A program made the position numbers and the translations under genes. Below are positions 1 through 9,159 of a stretch of DNA of 45,796 nucleotides, one piece after another. The stretch is taken from NCBI GenBank assembly GCA_903918315.1, contig CAIXEA010000027.1:1-45796 (forward strand), in the 5' to 3' direction. The notes beneath the pieces were generated by a model. The model worked only from the letters and a program-made list of their open reading frames with translations, did not search any database and was not told the origin of the DNA. The first letter of the stretch is position 1. Every line of letters begins with the position of its first letter. Source of the DNA: an uncultured Acetobacteraceae bacterium. Lineage in GTDB: Bacteria; Pseudomonadota; Alphaproteobacteria; Acetobacterales; Acetobacteraceae.

Positions 1-307
1 ATCCTCATCGGTGGCGGGCATGGCGGATTATGTCCGGCGTTCGGTGTGGGTGTAAGCAACCAATCACTGAACGATTCCATATGTTTGCGCCATGTCCGTT
101 CGCGAATCCCTGCCATGCGATGAATAAGATGGGCTAACGGGCTGCCCCCGGCGAATCTCCGCCGCGTCGGCGACTCCATGCCAGCGCAGTCGGTCACAAT
201 ATCCACCCTGCCTTGATCGGGCCGCATCGCCACCCCGGGTCATTCCCGAATTCCTTGCCAACGCCCGCCGTCCTGTGAGACCTTGCCCGAGCGAAAGAGT
301 GCATCCG
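1..307. other. Left-edge stretch with no supported gene
   Basis: No reading frame here looks like a known protein. A minus-strand ATG at 19-21 opens a frame that leaves the window after seven codons, so it could be the start of an off-window gene, but nothing supports it beyond the codon. The rest is the upstream region of the toxin-antitoxin pair at 308. I see no clear promoter or operator. Confidence 0.4.
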
Positions 308-571
308 ATGTCCACTATGACCATCTCCCTCCCCGATCCACTGCGCCAGTTTGTTGATACGCAGGTCGTGCAAGGCGGCTACGGCGACGCCAGCGCCTAT
401 ATGCGTGCCCTGATCCGTGCCGACGAAAAGCGTAAAGCCGAGGACCACCTCGAATCCCTCCTGCTAAAAGGACTGGAAGGTGAGGAATCCGCGTTTACCT
501 CGCAGGACTGGCAATCCATCCGTCAGGAAGCTCTTGCTCAGGTCAAAAAAGCGGAATCCAGCGCCGCCTGA
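308..571 (+). CDS. ParD-type antitoxin (ribbon-helix-helix)
   Basis: This 87-residue protein looks like the antitoxin of a type II ParDE pair. Residues 1-45 (start MSTMTISLPDPLRQFVDTQV, then an Y-M-R-x-L-I-R segment) match the ribbon-helix-helix DNA-binding domain of the ParD/CopG family. The charged C-terminal half is the expected toxin-wrapping tail. In this family the antitoxin binds the toxin and represses its own promoter. I chose ATG 308 over an in-frame ATG at 275 because the beta-strand motif TMTISLPD must sit close to the N terminus. Its TGA overlaps the toxin ATG by one base, implying translational coupling. Family assignment is confident; the actual partner specificity is inferred from position. 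Confidence 0.88.
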   Translation: MSTMTISLPDPLRQFVDTQVVQGGYGDASAYMRALIRADEKRKAEDHLESLLLKGLEGEESAFTSQDWQSIRQEALAQVKKAESSAA

Positions 572-909
572 TGGCAAACGTCTATCGCCGACCCGCCGCA
601 CGGGGCGACCTTATCGCCCACTTCGTCTACCTCGCCGAACACGCAACCGAAGCCTTGGCCGATCGGTTCCTGAGCCAAGCCGAGGCCAGCTTCAACGACC
701 TCGCCATGCACCCATTGATCGGCGCCCCTCTGGCAACACGTGATCCAGCTCTGGCCGGCATCCGCAAATGGCGCGTCACCGGCTTCGACACCGTGTTGAT
801 CTTCTATCTGCCGCACCCCGACGGCGTCTCCATCGTCCGGGTCCTGCACGCGGCCCAGGACTGGTGGGATCTGCTGGAGATTGGTGACCAACCGCAACCG
901 GACGCGTAA
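571..909 (+). CDS. ParE/RelE-superfamily toxin
   Basis: This 112-residue protein is the partner of the antitoxin just upstream and shares one base with its stop codon. It has the ParE/RelE plan: an N-terminal helix pair (residues 5-45, ending near the AEASFNDLAMHPLIG segment) followed by beta strands carrying R-K-W-R-V-T-G-F and the terminal VRVLHAAQDW, both typical of plasmid-stabilisation ParE toxins. Characterised ParE proteins inhibit DNA gyrase while RelE relatives cut mRNA; sequence alone does not decide which applies. Length is normal and no lesion is visible, so the pair looks functional. No downstream gene is coupled to it. Confidence 0.88.
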   Translation: MANVYRRPAARGDLIAHFVYLAEHATEALADRFLSQAEASFNDLAMHPLIGAPLATRDPALAGIRKWRVTGFDTVLIFYLPHPDGVSIVRVLHAAQDWWDLLEIGDQPQPDA

Positions 910-1000
910 ACTCCGTCCGGCCTGATCAGGGTTTACGATTAAGTACCGAATTTTCCTGCGAGCTTGGTCGCACCGTCCTCGACCAACGCCAAACGCCCCC

Positions 1001-1456
1001 TCAGTCCGGCAACCAAGCCCCAAGCACCTGCTCCGACGTAAACGCCAACGGGGCAACCGCCAAACGCGGAACCTCCCCGCGATCGGCCAGATCCTCAGCC
1101 ACCGCCTCCCGCGAAACCACCAATTCCCGTTCGATGACCCCGGCAACCGTCTGCCTCAGGCTCGGCGCGTCGGCCAGAAGCAGCCCGATCTCCCGCCGTT
1201 CCCGCCGGATCGTGCTACGCCAGCCAGCCCGTGGATCGGTCGCCGGGGAGGCCAGCAGCTTGATCAAATGTTCAAGGATCGTGCCAATCCGGCTGGCCAG
1301 TTCGCGTGCCTGACTTTTCCCCAAGGCTTCAATCTCCTCGGCGATGTTCTGCCAGTCGAGGGACTCGTTGATCGTCTCCCCCGCCGCCAGCCGGCGCAGC
1401 AGGGCAGCCTGATGCTCAGACCAAAGGAGGAGGTCGATGTCGTAGAGCGCGTCCAT
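1001..1456 (-). CDS. DUF29 family protein
   Basis: This 151-residue protein matches the DUF29 family: an N-terminal Y-D-x-D segment followed by LLWSEHQAALLRRL, then D-W-Q-N-I-A-E-E-I-E-A-L-G-K-S and a central helix HLIKLLASPA with R-x-x-W-R-x-T-I-R-x-x-R. The function of DUF29 is unknown. It is common in cyanobacteria and alphaproteobacteria and often sits near toxin-antitoxin genes, as it does here, 92 bases beyond the ParE stop and in the opposite direction. No Shine-Dalgarno sequence is clear before the ATG, and a start further downstream would remove the conserved N terminus, so this start is preferred. Confidence 0.85.
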   Translation of the reverse strand: MDALYDIDLLLWSEHQAALLRRLAAGETINESLDWQNIAEEIEALGKSQARELASRIGTILEHLIKLLASPATDPRAGWRSTIRRERREIGLLLADAPSLRQTVAGVIERELVVSREAVAEDLADRGEVPRLAVAPLAFTSEQVLGAWLPD

Positions 1457-1948
1457 GGCCGGAACGCTAAGCTACCGGGCTGCGGATGGTCAACGAAAGA
1501 AGAGATACCGCTGTAAAATCGGTAAAACGGATGAAATCACGCCCATCGCCCGGCTGCGCCGGCAAAGGCCATTCCAGGCAATAATGCCCGCCCATCCTTG
1601 TATTTCCGCCAGAGCAGACCGATCTGCTGGCGATGAACCGGACCATTCCGCCCATTTTTGCCTATCCCTCGCCGTCGAACGGACAGCACGGCGCGACTCA
1701 GTTCACCCGATGAGATTATTGACCAGAAGACGATACCTTGAGACAACCATAAGACCAACCGCCCGACGGCTCTCGTCCCCCACATCACCCCCGCACACGA
1801 ATAGATAATTGAGACTCCACACCCAAAAACAGAGCTCTGAGACGATCACGGAACGCCCCGCCCCGACGCTTCATCCCGGCTACTCCTCGCGCTATAAACC
1901 CCGAACAAACCAGGACACCCGCAAGCCGAACCGCGCGGAGCCCGGCCG
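1457..1948. other. Intergenic region without a supported gene
   Basis: About 490 bases between the DUF29 gene and the orphan gene at 1949. Base composition is visibly more A+T rich than the flanks, and no frame shows a recognisable domain on either strand. The last 20 bases hold GGAG eight bases before ATG 1949, a sound ribosome binding site. The region may contain promoters for both divergent neighbours, but I cannot place them with confidence. A decayed insertion is possible and unproven. Confidence 0.4.
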
Positions 1949-3157
1949 ATGCAGATCGCGATCTTCACCACCTACGCCGCCAGCCGCAAGGAACCCCTGG
2001 CCGAGGTCCTCACCCGCATCCACGCCGCCTTCCTGGCGCATGACTTCGGGGAGCCAATGATCCGGTTCACCATGACGGATGGGACGCAAGGCGCCATGGC
2101 CGAACAGCTCGGGGTCAAACAGATCTCCAGCGTCGACCGGGTGCTGAAGCGCTTCCCCGAGATGGGGCGCTTCCTGCGCACCCGGCCCGCCGACTTGGCG
2201 ACAACGGCCACGGCCAAAGCCCTGACCAACGACGCCACGCCGGACGAAGCCGCGGACTTCGCCACCCTGGCCGCCATCGCCGCCGGGGTACCGCGATCCT
2301 TCCCCTTCCCGCGCATCACCTTCCACCTCGCCGCCCCAGGCTTCGGCGGCGGCCCCATCGCCGCGCCGGACCCGCGCACTTTGGCGCGGGCGGGCATCGA
2401 TATCGGCAGCGCCCCCCTCTCCCCCGGCATCGCCATCACGGACAATTGGTGGGTCAATGGGCGGGAGCGTGCGGTCACCGCCCTACGGATCACCGGCGGC
2501 GATCCCGCCGCGCGAACGCTGCTGCCGCCGCCGCCAGACGTCGCCGCCCTGCTCGCCGCCTGCGGCAAGGTCCGTAAAACCGCCCAGATTCCGGTGTCCG
2601 CCGATGCCCCACCGCCGCCCGATGCACCAGCCAATGCGGCGATGCGCGCCGTCATTCAGACCTGGCACGCCAGCCTGCCGGCCTTGCTTGAAACGCTGCC
2701 GCACCGCCTGACCCGCGATGATGACGGGCCAGCCGCCCTCGGCGGCGCGCGCAAACCGGACCTTGTCCGCGTCTTCACCCCGCTGGGCTATGATTGCCGG
2801 GGTGAGCACGGCAGCTTTACCCTGCGCCGCCGCACCCCAGCCAATCTGACGATCGAGCTGGTCATCGATGTCGGCACCTGGAGCAATAAAGTCGCCGCTT
2901 TCCTGCGGGTCCGGGGCCTGATGGGCACGGACGCCTTCAAGACCTCCATCAGCCTGCCACCCGCGCAAGCCGCCTTGGCGGGCGACATCCCCGGCGCTCG
3001 GACATTCGGCCAGTTCCCTATCGGCGGACCGGAACGCTGGGGTCAGATCGCCGAAAATCTGGCCGCGGCGGTCACCGCGGCCGAGCGGGATTTCGTGCCC
3101 GCGATCGAGGCGATCGCCGGCCCCTCACCTGCCTGGTATGAACCACAAACGGGTTGA
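1949..3157 (+). CDS. Orphan protein of unknown function
   Basis: I do not recognise this 402-residue protein. It has no signal peptide or membrane segment. Residues 1-100 read like a small globular unit that includes RVLKRFPEMGRFLRT. Residues 190-245 are a proline- and alanine-rich linker. Residues 270-395 look like a mixed alpha/beta domain with repeated hydrophobic strands (FTLRRRTPANLTIELVIDVG) that could bind a nucleic acid or protein partner, though no motif proves it. Codon use is typical of the host, and GGAG precedes the ATG by eight bases, so the gene appears expressed. It stands alone between an A+T-richer gap and the convergent aas-type gene. Confidence 0.7.
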   Translation: MQIAIFTTYAASRKEPLAEVLTRIHAAFLAHDFGEPMIRFTMTDGTQGAMAEQLGVKQISSVDRVLKRFPEMGRFLRTRPADLATTATAKALTNDATPDEAADFATLAAIAAGVPRSFPFPRITFHLAAPGFGGGPIAAPDPRTLARAGIDIGSAPLSPGIAITDNWWVNGRERAVTALRITGGDPAARTLLPPPPDVAALLAACGKVRKTAQIPVSADAPPPPDAPANAAMRAVIQTWHASLPALLETLPHRLTRDDDGPAALGGARKPDLVRVFTPLGYDCRGEHGSFTLRRRTPANLTIELVIDVGTWSNKVAAFLRVRGLMGTDAFKTSISLPPAQAALAGDIPGARTFGQFPIGGPERWGQIAENLAAAVTAAERDFVPAIEAIAGPSPAWYEPQTG

Positions 3158-3198
3158 GAGCCTGCCCAGGGCATCACCGTCATTGCAATGATCCATCT

Positions 3199-6100
3199 TC
3201 AGATCGGCAGCGATCCTTCCCGGCGCCCCACCAGCGCCATCACCCCCGGATAATCCACCTTCCCCGTCCCCAACAGCGGCACCGCGTCCACGCGCAGCAC
3301 CGTCCGGGGCACCATGATCTCCGGGATCCCCCGGGCCCGCGCCGCCGCCAGCAGCGGGCCGCTATCCGCGTCCGTCCGCGCCGTCACCAGCACCAGTTGC
3401 TCCCCCTTGCGCGCATCCGGCACCGCCACCACCGCCAGCAAATCCCCCGGCCAGACCGAGGCCGCCAGAGCCTCCGCCGCCGTCATCGAAACCATTTCGC
3501 CGCCGATCTTGGCGAAACGCTTGGCGCGGCCGAGGATGGATACGAAGCCCTGCTCATCGACCGAAACGATGTCGCCGGTGTCGTACCAACCATCCGCCAG
3601 GGGCTCCAGCACCCCCGGCGCGGTATCGCGGACATAGCCCAGCATCACATTGGGCCCGCGCACGAACAGCCGCCCGCCGGGATCGACGCCCAGCACCGGT
3701 TCCAGCCGCCATTCGATGCCCGGCAGAAAGCGGCCGACGGTGCCGGATTTGCAGTGCATGGCGGTGTTGATGGCCAAAGCGGGCGCGGTTTCGGTGGCGC
3801 CGTAACCCTCCAGGATCCGCACCCCGAACCGGTCCGCGAACAGGCGCTTGGTTTCGTCGCGCACCTTCTCCGCCCCGGCGAAGATGTAGCGCATGGCATA
3901 GAAATCGTAGGGATGCGCGAACCGCGCCCAGCCGTTCAGGAACGTGTCGGTGCCGAAGCAGATGGTGGCGTCGGTGTCATAGATCAGGCCGGGCACGATG
4001 CGGTAATGCAGCGGGCTCGGGTAATGAAACGTCCGCACCCCCGACAGCAGCGGCACGATGGTGCCACCGGTCAGCCCGAAGCTGTGGAACATCGGCATGG
4101 CATTGAACAGGATATCGCCGCCATGGAAATCGATCACCGACGAAAGCTGGGCGCAGTTCGCCAAGAGCTGCCGATGACTGAGGACAACGCCTTTCGGCCG
4201 CCCCTCCGACCCGCTGGTGAACAGCACCACCGCGGGGCTGTTCGGGTCCACCGCCGCCCCGGGCAGATGCCGGGCGCGCAGACGATCGAACCAGGCGCGG
4301 GCCTTGGCGGCCACACCCAGGCCGACGGCGAGGTCTTCGAGCCACAGGAACCGAACCTCCCGTTCCATCAGCGCGACGGTGGCGCTCAGCCGGCCCTTCT
4401 CGATGAAGGCGCGGCTCGAAACCACCACCCGCGCCTGCGCCGCTTTGCAGGCGGACAGCATGGCATCGGCCCCGGCGGACACATTGAGCATGCAGGGCAC
4501 GATCCCGAAGGCCTGCAAACCCATGAAGGTCACGACAGTGGCATTGGCGTTGGGCAGCATGACGCCCACGAACGGCCCCTCCTGCCGCAGACGGCGCCCG
4601 AGGGCGGCAGCGCCCAGGACCATGCGGTCATAGGTGATGGGGCTGCGCTGAATATCCTCGGCGATCAGGGTTTTGCCGCCATGCGCGTGGCGGGCATCGA
4701 GCAGCGCGGTGAACAGGCTGCGGTCGATGCTTTTGCTGCGAAACACCGCGCCGACAAGGACGTCCTGCAAGGCGCGGCCGATGATCTCCCGGCGTTTGCG
4801 CGGCGGCAGATGCCCTGCCCCCGCCCGCATGAGATCAACCGGCGCCAGATCCACCGGGGGATTGATGATCAGCTTCAGCCGCGGAAACCAGCGCAGATGC
4901 AACCGCCCGCCCATCCGCCCCAAATGCGTGAACTGCAAACCTTCAATGCTGATCGGTAGAATTTTGGCATGCGCCTTGTCGGCGACCAGGCCGGCACCTT
5001 CGTACACCTTCATCAGCGCGCCGGTGCGGGTCATGCGACCCTCCGGGAAAATCATCAGCTTGCGGCCGTGATCGCGCACCGCTTCGACCATGTATTTCAA
5101 GGAATAGGGCGACTGCACATCGACCGGGAACGTATCGACCAGGGACAGGAACGGCTTCACCCACCATTTCGCGGCCTGCTGGGTGTGGATGGCGAAGCAC
5201 GGGCTGTCCGGCAGGAAGGCCGCGATCAGGCAGGCATCCGCCAAAGACTGGTGGTTGGACACGATCACCACACGGTCGCCAGCGGCGCGATAATGCGCCA
5301 GCCCCGCGACATCGACGCCATGGAGGGTTTCGAAGTACCAGCGGAACACCGAGCGCCAGAAATCCTGCGGCAGAATGCGCACGATCCAGATCGCCACGCC
5401 GAAATTGGCCCAGGCGGCGATTGTCAAAACGCCCGGCGCATCCACGCCCAGCGCCGCCAAACCCGCCGCCGCACCAGCCCCGCCCACCATGAACAAGGCG
5501 TTCATGACATTGTTCGCCGCGATCATGCGCGATCGCTCGCCGGGCGCCGATCGCTCCTGAATGATGGCGTAGAGCGGCACCGAGAACATGCCCCCGCATG
5601 CCGCCAGAAACGCCAGATCAGCCAGCATCCGCCACCCGCCCGGAGCCGTCAGTACAGCCCAGGCGTCGGGCAAACGGCCGGCGGCCCGGGCGGCACTGGC
5701 GAAATCCCAGCAGAACAGCGAAATGCCCAAGGCGGCGAAGGGAACGAACCGCGGGGAGACCTCCCCATGCAGCAACTTCGCGCAGCCGATGGACCCCGCG
5801 CCGGTGCCCAGCGCGAACACCGCCAGCAACAGCGTCAGCACGCTGCCGCCCGAGCCCAGCGTGTCGCGGGCAATGATGGGAAATTCGGTCAGCAGCGTCG
5901 CGCCAATGGTCCAGAACCAACTCAGCGCCAGCAGCGACAGCCATATCGGCCGCTGCCCGGACGCATGCCGCACCACGGCCCAGGTGGCGCCCAGAAAATT
6001 CCAGCCCACCCTCAGGCCCGGATCGGCCGCCGGCACCGCCGGAATTTGCAAGGCGCCGTACAGGCCAATCAGCGCGAGCACCACGCCCGTTATGCCAACG

Positions 6101-6648
6101 ATGGCGCCGCCGCCGGGTAACAGCATCAGCGCGCCCCCGGCCACGGTGCCGGTGACGATCGACAGAAAGGTCGTTGCCTCAACGACGCCATTGCCGGCGA
6201 TGATTTCGTGCTCGGTCAGATGCTCGGGCAACACGCCGTATTTCACCGGCCCGAACAGCGCCGCCTGCAAACCAAGGCCCACCAGCACGAGCAGCAAGGC
6301 GGGGATGCTCTCGGCCAGGAACGCGGCGGCGGCGGCCAGCATCAATCCCACCTCCGCCCCCTTATACACCTGGATCACCCTTGGTTTCGGAAACCGATCG
6401 GCGATCTTCCCGGCGGTGGCCGAGGCGAGGATATAGGGCGCGATGAACAGCGCCCCCGCCAGGGCCGACAGCCCCGCCCCACCCGCGCCAACCTTGAAAA
6501 GCGCCAGCACCACCATGGCATTCTTGACCAGGTTGTCGTTCAGCGCCCCACACGACTGCGCCAGCACCAGCGGCCAGAGGCGGCGGGTCCGCAACAACGC
6601 CAGGGGGGAGGCGTGATCCATGGCCGGAACTCCTGGTTCGCTATTCAT
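3199..6648 (-). CDS. aas: Fused lysophospholipid transporter / acyltransferase / acyl-ACP synthetase (LplT-Aas type)
   Basis: This 1149-residue inner-membrane protein joins activities that are separate in E. coli as LplT and Aas. Residues 1-400 are a major-facilitator flippase domain with the LplT-like GALNDNLVKN motif. Around residue 465 lies a PlsC-type acyltransferase motif (N-H-Q-S-L-A-D, i.e. H-x4-D, then F-P-E-G-R). From about 640 on there is an AMP-forming acyl-ACP synthetase domain with FTSGSEGRPKG near 811. The known role is to bring lysophosphatidylethanolamine inward and re-acylate it. ATG 6648 overlaps the stop of the TetR gene upstream by ATGA, so the two are co-transcribed. An ATG six codons earlier would lie inside the tetR-type gene and is less likely. 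Length equals LplT plus Aas, with no sign of damage. Confidence 0.92.
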   Translation of the reverse strand: MNSEPGVPAMDHASPLALLRTRRLWPLVLAQSCGALNDNLVKNAMVVLALFKVGAGGAGLSALAGALFIAPYILASATAGKIADRFPKPRVIQVYKGAEVGLMLAAAAAFLAESIPALLLVLVGLGLQAALFGPVKYGVLPEHLTEHEIIAGNGVVEATTFLSIVTGTVAGGALMLLPGGGAIVGITGVVLALIGLYGALQIPAVPAADPGLRVGWNFLGATWAVVRHASGQRPIWLSLLALSWFWTIGATLLTEFPIIARDTLGSGGSVLTLLLAVFALGTGAGSIGCAKLLHGEVSPRFVPFAALGISLFCWDFASAARAAGRLPDAWAVLTAPGGWRMLADLAFLAACGGMFSVPLYAIIQERSAPGERSRMIAANNVMNALFMVGGAGAAAGLAALGVDAPGVLTIAAWANFGVAIWIVRILPQDFWRSVFRWYFETLHGVDVAGLAHYRAAGDRVVIVSNHQSLADACLIAAFLPDSPCFAIHTQQAAKWWVKPFLSLVDTFPVDVQSPYSLKYMVEAVRDHGRKLMIFPEGRMTRTGALMKVYEGAGLVADKAHAKILPISIEGLQFTHLGRMGGRLHLRWFPRLKLIINPPVDLAPVDLMRAGAGHLPPRKRREIIGRALQDVLVGAVFRSKSIDRSLFTALLDARHAHGGKTLIAEDIQRSPITYDRMVLGAAALGRRLRQEGPFVGVMLPNANATVVTFMGLQAFGIVPCMLNVSAGADAMLSACKAAQARVVVSSRAFIEKGRLSATVALMEREVRFLWLEDLAVGLGVAAKARAWFDRLRARHLPGAAVDPNSPAVVLFTSGSEGRPKGVVLSHRQLLANCAQLSSVIDFHGGDILFNAMPMFHSFGLTGGTIVPLLSGVRTFHYPSPLHYRIVPGLIYDTDATICFGTDTFLNGWARFAHPYDFYAMRYIFAGAEKVRDETKRLFADRFGVRILEGYGATETAPALAINTAMHCKSGTVGRFLPGIEWRLEPVLGVDPGGRLFVRGPNVMLGYVRDTAPGVLEPLADGWYDTGDIVSVDEQGFVSILGRAKRFAKIGGEMVSMTAAEALAASVWPGDLLAVVAVPDARKGEQLVLVTARTDADSGPLLAAARARGIPEIMVPRTVLRVDAVPLLGTGKVDYPGVMALVGRREGSLPI

Positions 6649-7208
6649 GACAAAACCCGCCAGCACATGGCGGTCAGCTCATCCACCCGCTGCGACAACC
6701 CGCCGTCCAACCGGCCATACAACCGGCCAGTGGCGGGTTGCACGAGGATCCCGATCAGCACGAGGCCCATCAGGTCCGGGTCGCGGGCCGGGATTTCCCC
6801 GGCATCCATGGCGGTGGCGACGGCGCGGCAGATGACCTCCACCGGGTTGCGCGCGTCACGCGGCACGCTGGCGAGATAGCCGTGCTGGGTCATCACCAGG
6901 AAACGGAACCGGTCGGTGTCGTCATCATGCAGCCGGCAGATTTCCCGCACCATGCGATCGAGGCGGACGCGGAAAGGCGCGTCGCCGTCATTGGCCGCGG
7001 CCAAAAGGGCGCCGTATTCCGCGTAGCCCTCGTGGAACAGCGCGTGCACCAGATCCTCCTTGGAGGCGAAATGAGCATAGAGATTGGGCGCCTTCATGTC
7101 GCAGGCCGTCGCGATGTCGCGCACCGACACGGCGTCCACCCCGCGTTCGGAGAACAGGCGCAAAGCCTCGGTCCTGATGCGATCGCGCTTGCCGCCGGGT
7201 TGCTTCAT
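6645..7208 (-). CDS. TetR/AcrR-family transcriptional regulator
   Basis: This 187-residue repressor has a classic TetR N terminus: helices around TEALRLFSERGVDAVSVRDI followed by the recognition region MKAPNLYAHFASKEDLV. The C-terminal ligand domain is not diagnostic. I chose ATG 7208 because AAGGCGAGA lies just before it and because an earlier in-frame codon at 7253 would place the palindromic operator at 7223-7240 inside the gene. The gene is first in a two-gene unit with the lysophospholipid acyltransferase fusion (ATGA overlap), so it probably represses itself and that gene. It may also affect the divergent transglycosylase gene, whose start lies 100 bases away. The inducer is unknown; a fatty-acid-derived ligand is an inference from the partner. 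Confidence 0.9.
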   Translation of the reverse strand: MKQPGGKRDRIRTEALRLFSERGVDAVSVRDIATACDMKAPNLYAHFASKEDLVHALFHEGYAEYGALLAAANDGDAPFRVRLDRMVREICRLHDDDTDRFRFLVMTQHGYLASVPRDARNPVEVICRAVATAMDAGEIPARDPDLMGLVLIGILVQPATGRLYGRLDGGLSQRVDELTAMCWRVLS

Positions 7209-7222
7209 TGTCTCGCCTTTAC

Positions 7223-7240
7223 TTAACGACCGTTCGTTAA
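7223..7240. promoter_or_regulatory. Palindromic TetR-type operator
   Basis: Seven-base arms TTAACGA and TCGTTAA flank a four-base centre, giving an 18-base near-palindrome 14 bases upstream of the TetR ATG. Size and position fit an autoregulatory operator for the TetR-family protein. It lies in the 100-base gap shared with the divergent slt gene. Confidence 0.75.
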
Positions 7241-7308
7241 TATCAAACCCCACGGCGCATCGTCAAGCAGGGATCGACCGCGTCGGCCCCGCGGCGCTAC
7301 AAAGCGTT

Positions 7309-9159
7309 ATGCGCAATGGTATTCGTCTTGTGGTTTCCGGTCTGGCGCTGCTCTGCGTGAGCGGGGCTGTGCGCGCCCAGGCGCCCAGTCCGATCGCCGC
7401 CATCAAAGCCGATCGCTGGACGGAGGCGGAGGCAGCCGCCGCGGCGGTGGCCGATCCGGTGGCGGTGAAGCTGGTGCGGTATTATCGGATGCTGGCGCAG
7501 GGTGGGGCGACCACCAGCGAGTTGGCCGCCTTCATCGCCGCCAGCCCCGACTGGCCCAACCAGGCCGGGCTGGAACGCCGCCGCCAGGACGCCTTGATCG
7601 CCGAACCCGACCTGGCCGTGGTCGCCGCGCAATGCACCGCCAACGTGCCGGCGCAGCCCCTCGCCCTGCTGCGCTGCGCGGAGGCCACGAGCGGCGACAC
7701 CGCCGCCGGCTTCGCCCGCAAAGCCTGGATCGCCGGCGTGCCGAACGAAACCGAGTTCCTGGCGCGCTGGGCCCCCGCGCTGACGCCGGACGACGAATGG
7801 GCGCGCTACCAGCGCCTGGTCTGGCGGGATGCCGCCGGCGCGGCCCGCCAACGCCCGAGGCTGGATGCCAAACGCCGCGCCTGGGCCGAGCTGGCGAACC
7901 CGGCCCAGACCCTCGCCCGCGCCCGCGACTTGCGCCGGACCGAGGCCTGGGGCGCCGCCGCCGCCCTGTGGCTCAGTGACGGCCCTGGTGCGCAGGAGGC
8001 CGCGCCAGATCACCTGACCGAGTTCTGGGCGGAACGCTCCCTGCTCATTCGCGGCCTGCTGAAGATTGGCGACGACGCCAATGCCTATGCCGTCGCCGCC
8101 GCCCATGGTCAGACCGCCGCGGAGCAACGCACGGACGCGGAATTTCTCGCCGGTTTCATCGCCCTGCGCCGCCTGAAGCAGCCGGCGAAGGCGCAGGCGC
8201 ATTTTCAGGCCCTGGCGGAGAGTTCCCGCGCCGCCATCACCCAGGGACGGGCGCATTACTGGCTCGGCCGCACGGCGGAGGCGCTGGGCCAGGATCCGCG
8301 CCCGGACTACCAGCAGGCGGCGCGCTGGACGACCACGTTCTACGGTCAGCTCGCCGCCGTGGCGCTGGGCGACGACGCGGCGCGGCTGAATGCCCGCATC
8401 AATGGCCTGCGCGACCCGGAATGGAACCGCGACACCGCCTTGGCCTTCACCGGGCATGAGGTCGTGCGCGCCGCCACCTGGCTGGTCGCCTGGGGCGATC
8501 CGGCCCGCGCCCGGCCGTTCCTGCTGCGCATGGATGAGCTCGCGCCCAACGCGGCCGAACGCGCCTTGACCGCCGAACTGGCGCTGAAGGTGGGGCTGCC
8601 GGACATGGCGGTGTTCGTGGCCCGGCGCCTCGGCCGGGATGGGATCCCGCTGCCCCGCGCCGGCTGGCCGCAACCGTTCGAGCCGCCGCCCGTGCTCGAT
8701 CGCGCGGCCTCATTGGGCATCATGCGGCAGGAAAGCAGCTTCGATGTCGCGGCCGTCAGCTCGTCCGGCGCGCGCGGGTTGATGCAGCTGATGCCGCCAA
8801 CGGCCATGACCGTCGCGAAAGGCCTGGGCGTGCCCGCGGCGGTGCCAAGCCTGACGGTGGATGCGGCGCATAACATGCGGCTGGGCACCGCCTACCTGAA
8901 AGAGGTACTGGACCGCTTCGACGGCGCCCTGCCCCTGGCCGCCGCCGCTTACAACGCCGGGCCGCACCGGGTGGATCAATGGCTGGGCGATTACGGCGAC
9001 CCGCGCGGCGGCGGCACGGTGCACATGGTGGACTGGCTGGAGCTGATCCCCTTCGCCGAAACCCGCAACTACGTGCAACGGGTGATGGAGAACGTGGCGA
9101 TCTACCGCGCCCGCGCCGGATCCTCGACCCCGACCTTCCTCCCGCAATGGGCCCGGTAA
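7309..9159 (+). CDS. slt: Soluble lytic murein transglycosylase
   Basis: This 616-residue periplasmic enzyme cleaves peptidoglycan glycan strands to 1,6-anhydro products. Residues 1-24 are a signal peptide (hydrophobic core LVVSGLALLCVSG, cleavage after VRA). Residues 30-440 form the alpha-helical superhelix typical of Slt70. The catalytic SLT domain follows, with glutamate E475 in the IMRQESSF motif, then GLMQLMPPTA and the AAAYNAGPHRV motif. I preferred ATG 7309 because it begins the signal peptide; frames open further upstream run into the regulator region. The 3' end overlaps pgpA by 13 bases, so both are probably translated from one message. The promoter must lie in the short gap next to the TetR operator. 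Confidence 0.93.
   Translation: MRNGIRLVVSGLALLCVSGAVRAQAPSPIAAIKADRWTEAEAAAAAVADPVAVKLVRYYRMLAQGGATTSELAAFIAASPDWPNQAGLERRRQDALIAEPDLAVVAAQCTANVPAQPLALLRCAEATSGDTAAGFARKAWIAGVPNETEFLARWAPALTPDDEWARYQRLVWRDAAGAARQRPRLDAKRRAWAELANPAQTLARARDLRRTEAWGAAAALWLSDGPGAQEAAPDHLTEFWAERSLLIRGLLKIGDDANAYAVAAAHGQTAAEQRTDAEFLAGFIALRRLKQPAKAQAHFQALAESSRAAITQGRAHYWLGRTAEALGQDPRPDYQQAARWTTTFYGQLAAVALGDDAARLNARINGLRDPEWNRDTALAFTGHEVVRAATWLVAWGDPARARPFLLRMDELAPNAAERALTAELALKVGLPDMAVFVARRLGRDGIPLPRAGWPQPFEPPPVLDRAASLGIMRQESSFDVAAVSSSGARGLMQLMPPTAMTVAKGLGVPAAVPSLTVDAAHNMRLGTAYLKEVLDRFDGALPLAAAAYNAGPHRVDQWLGDYGDPRGGGTVHMVDWLELIPFAETRNYVQRVMENVAIYRARAGSSTPTFLPQWAR

Noticed and set aside
1-21. Minus-strand ATG at 19-21 as the start of a gene leaving the window
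   Set aside because: Only seven codons are visible, so no support is possible.
64-324. Minus-strand frame resembling a possible insertion-sequence fragment
   Set aside because: I could not match it to any transposase motif and saw no terminal repeats.
3154-4959. Long plus-strand open frame opposite the phospholipid-repair fusion (601 codons)
   Set aside because: It is a high-G+C antisense shadow: arginine-, histidine- and proline-rich with no domain, and fully covered by a strongly recognised gene on the other strand.
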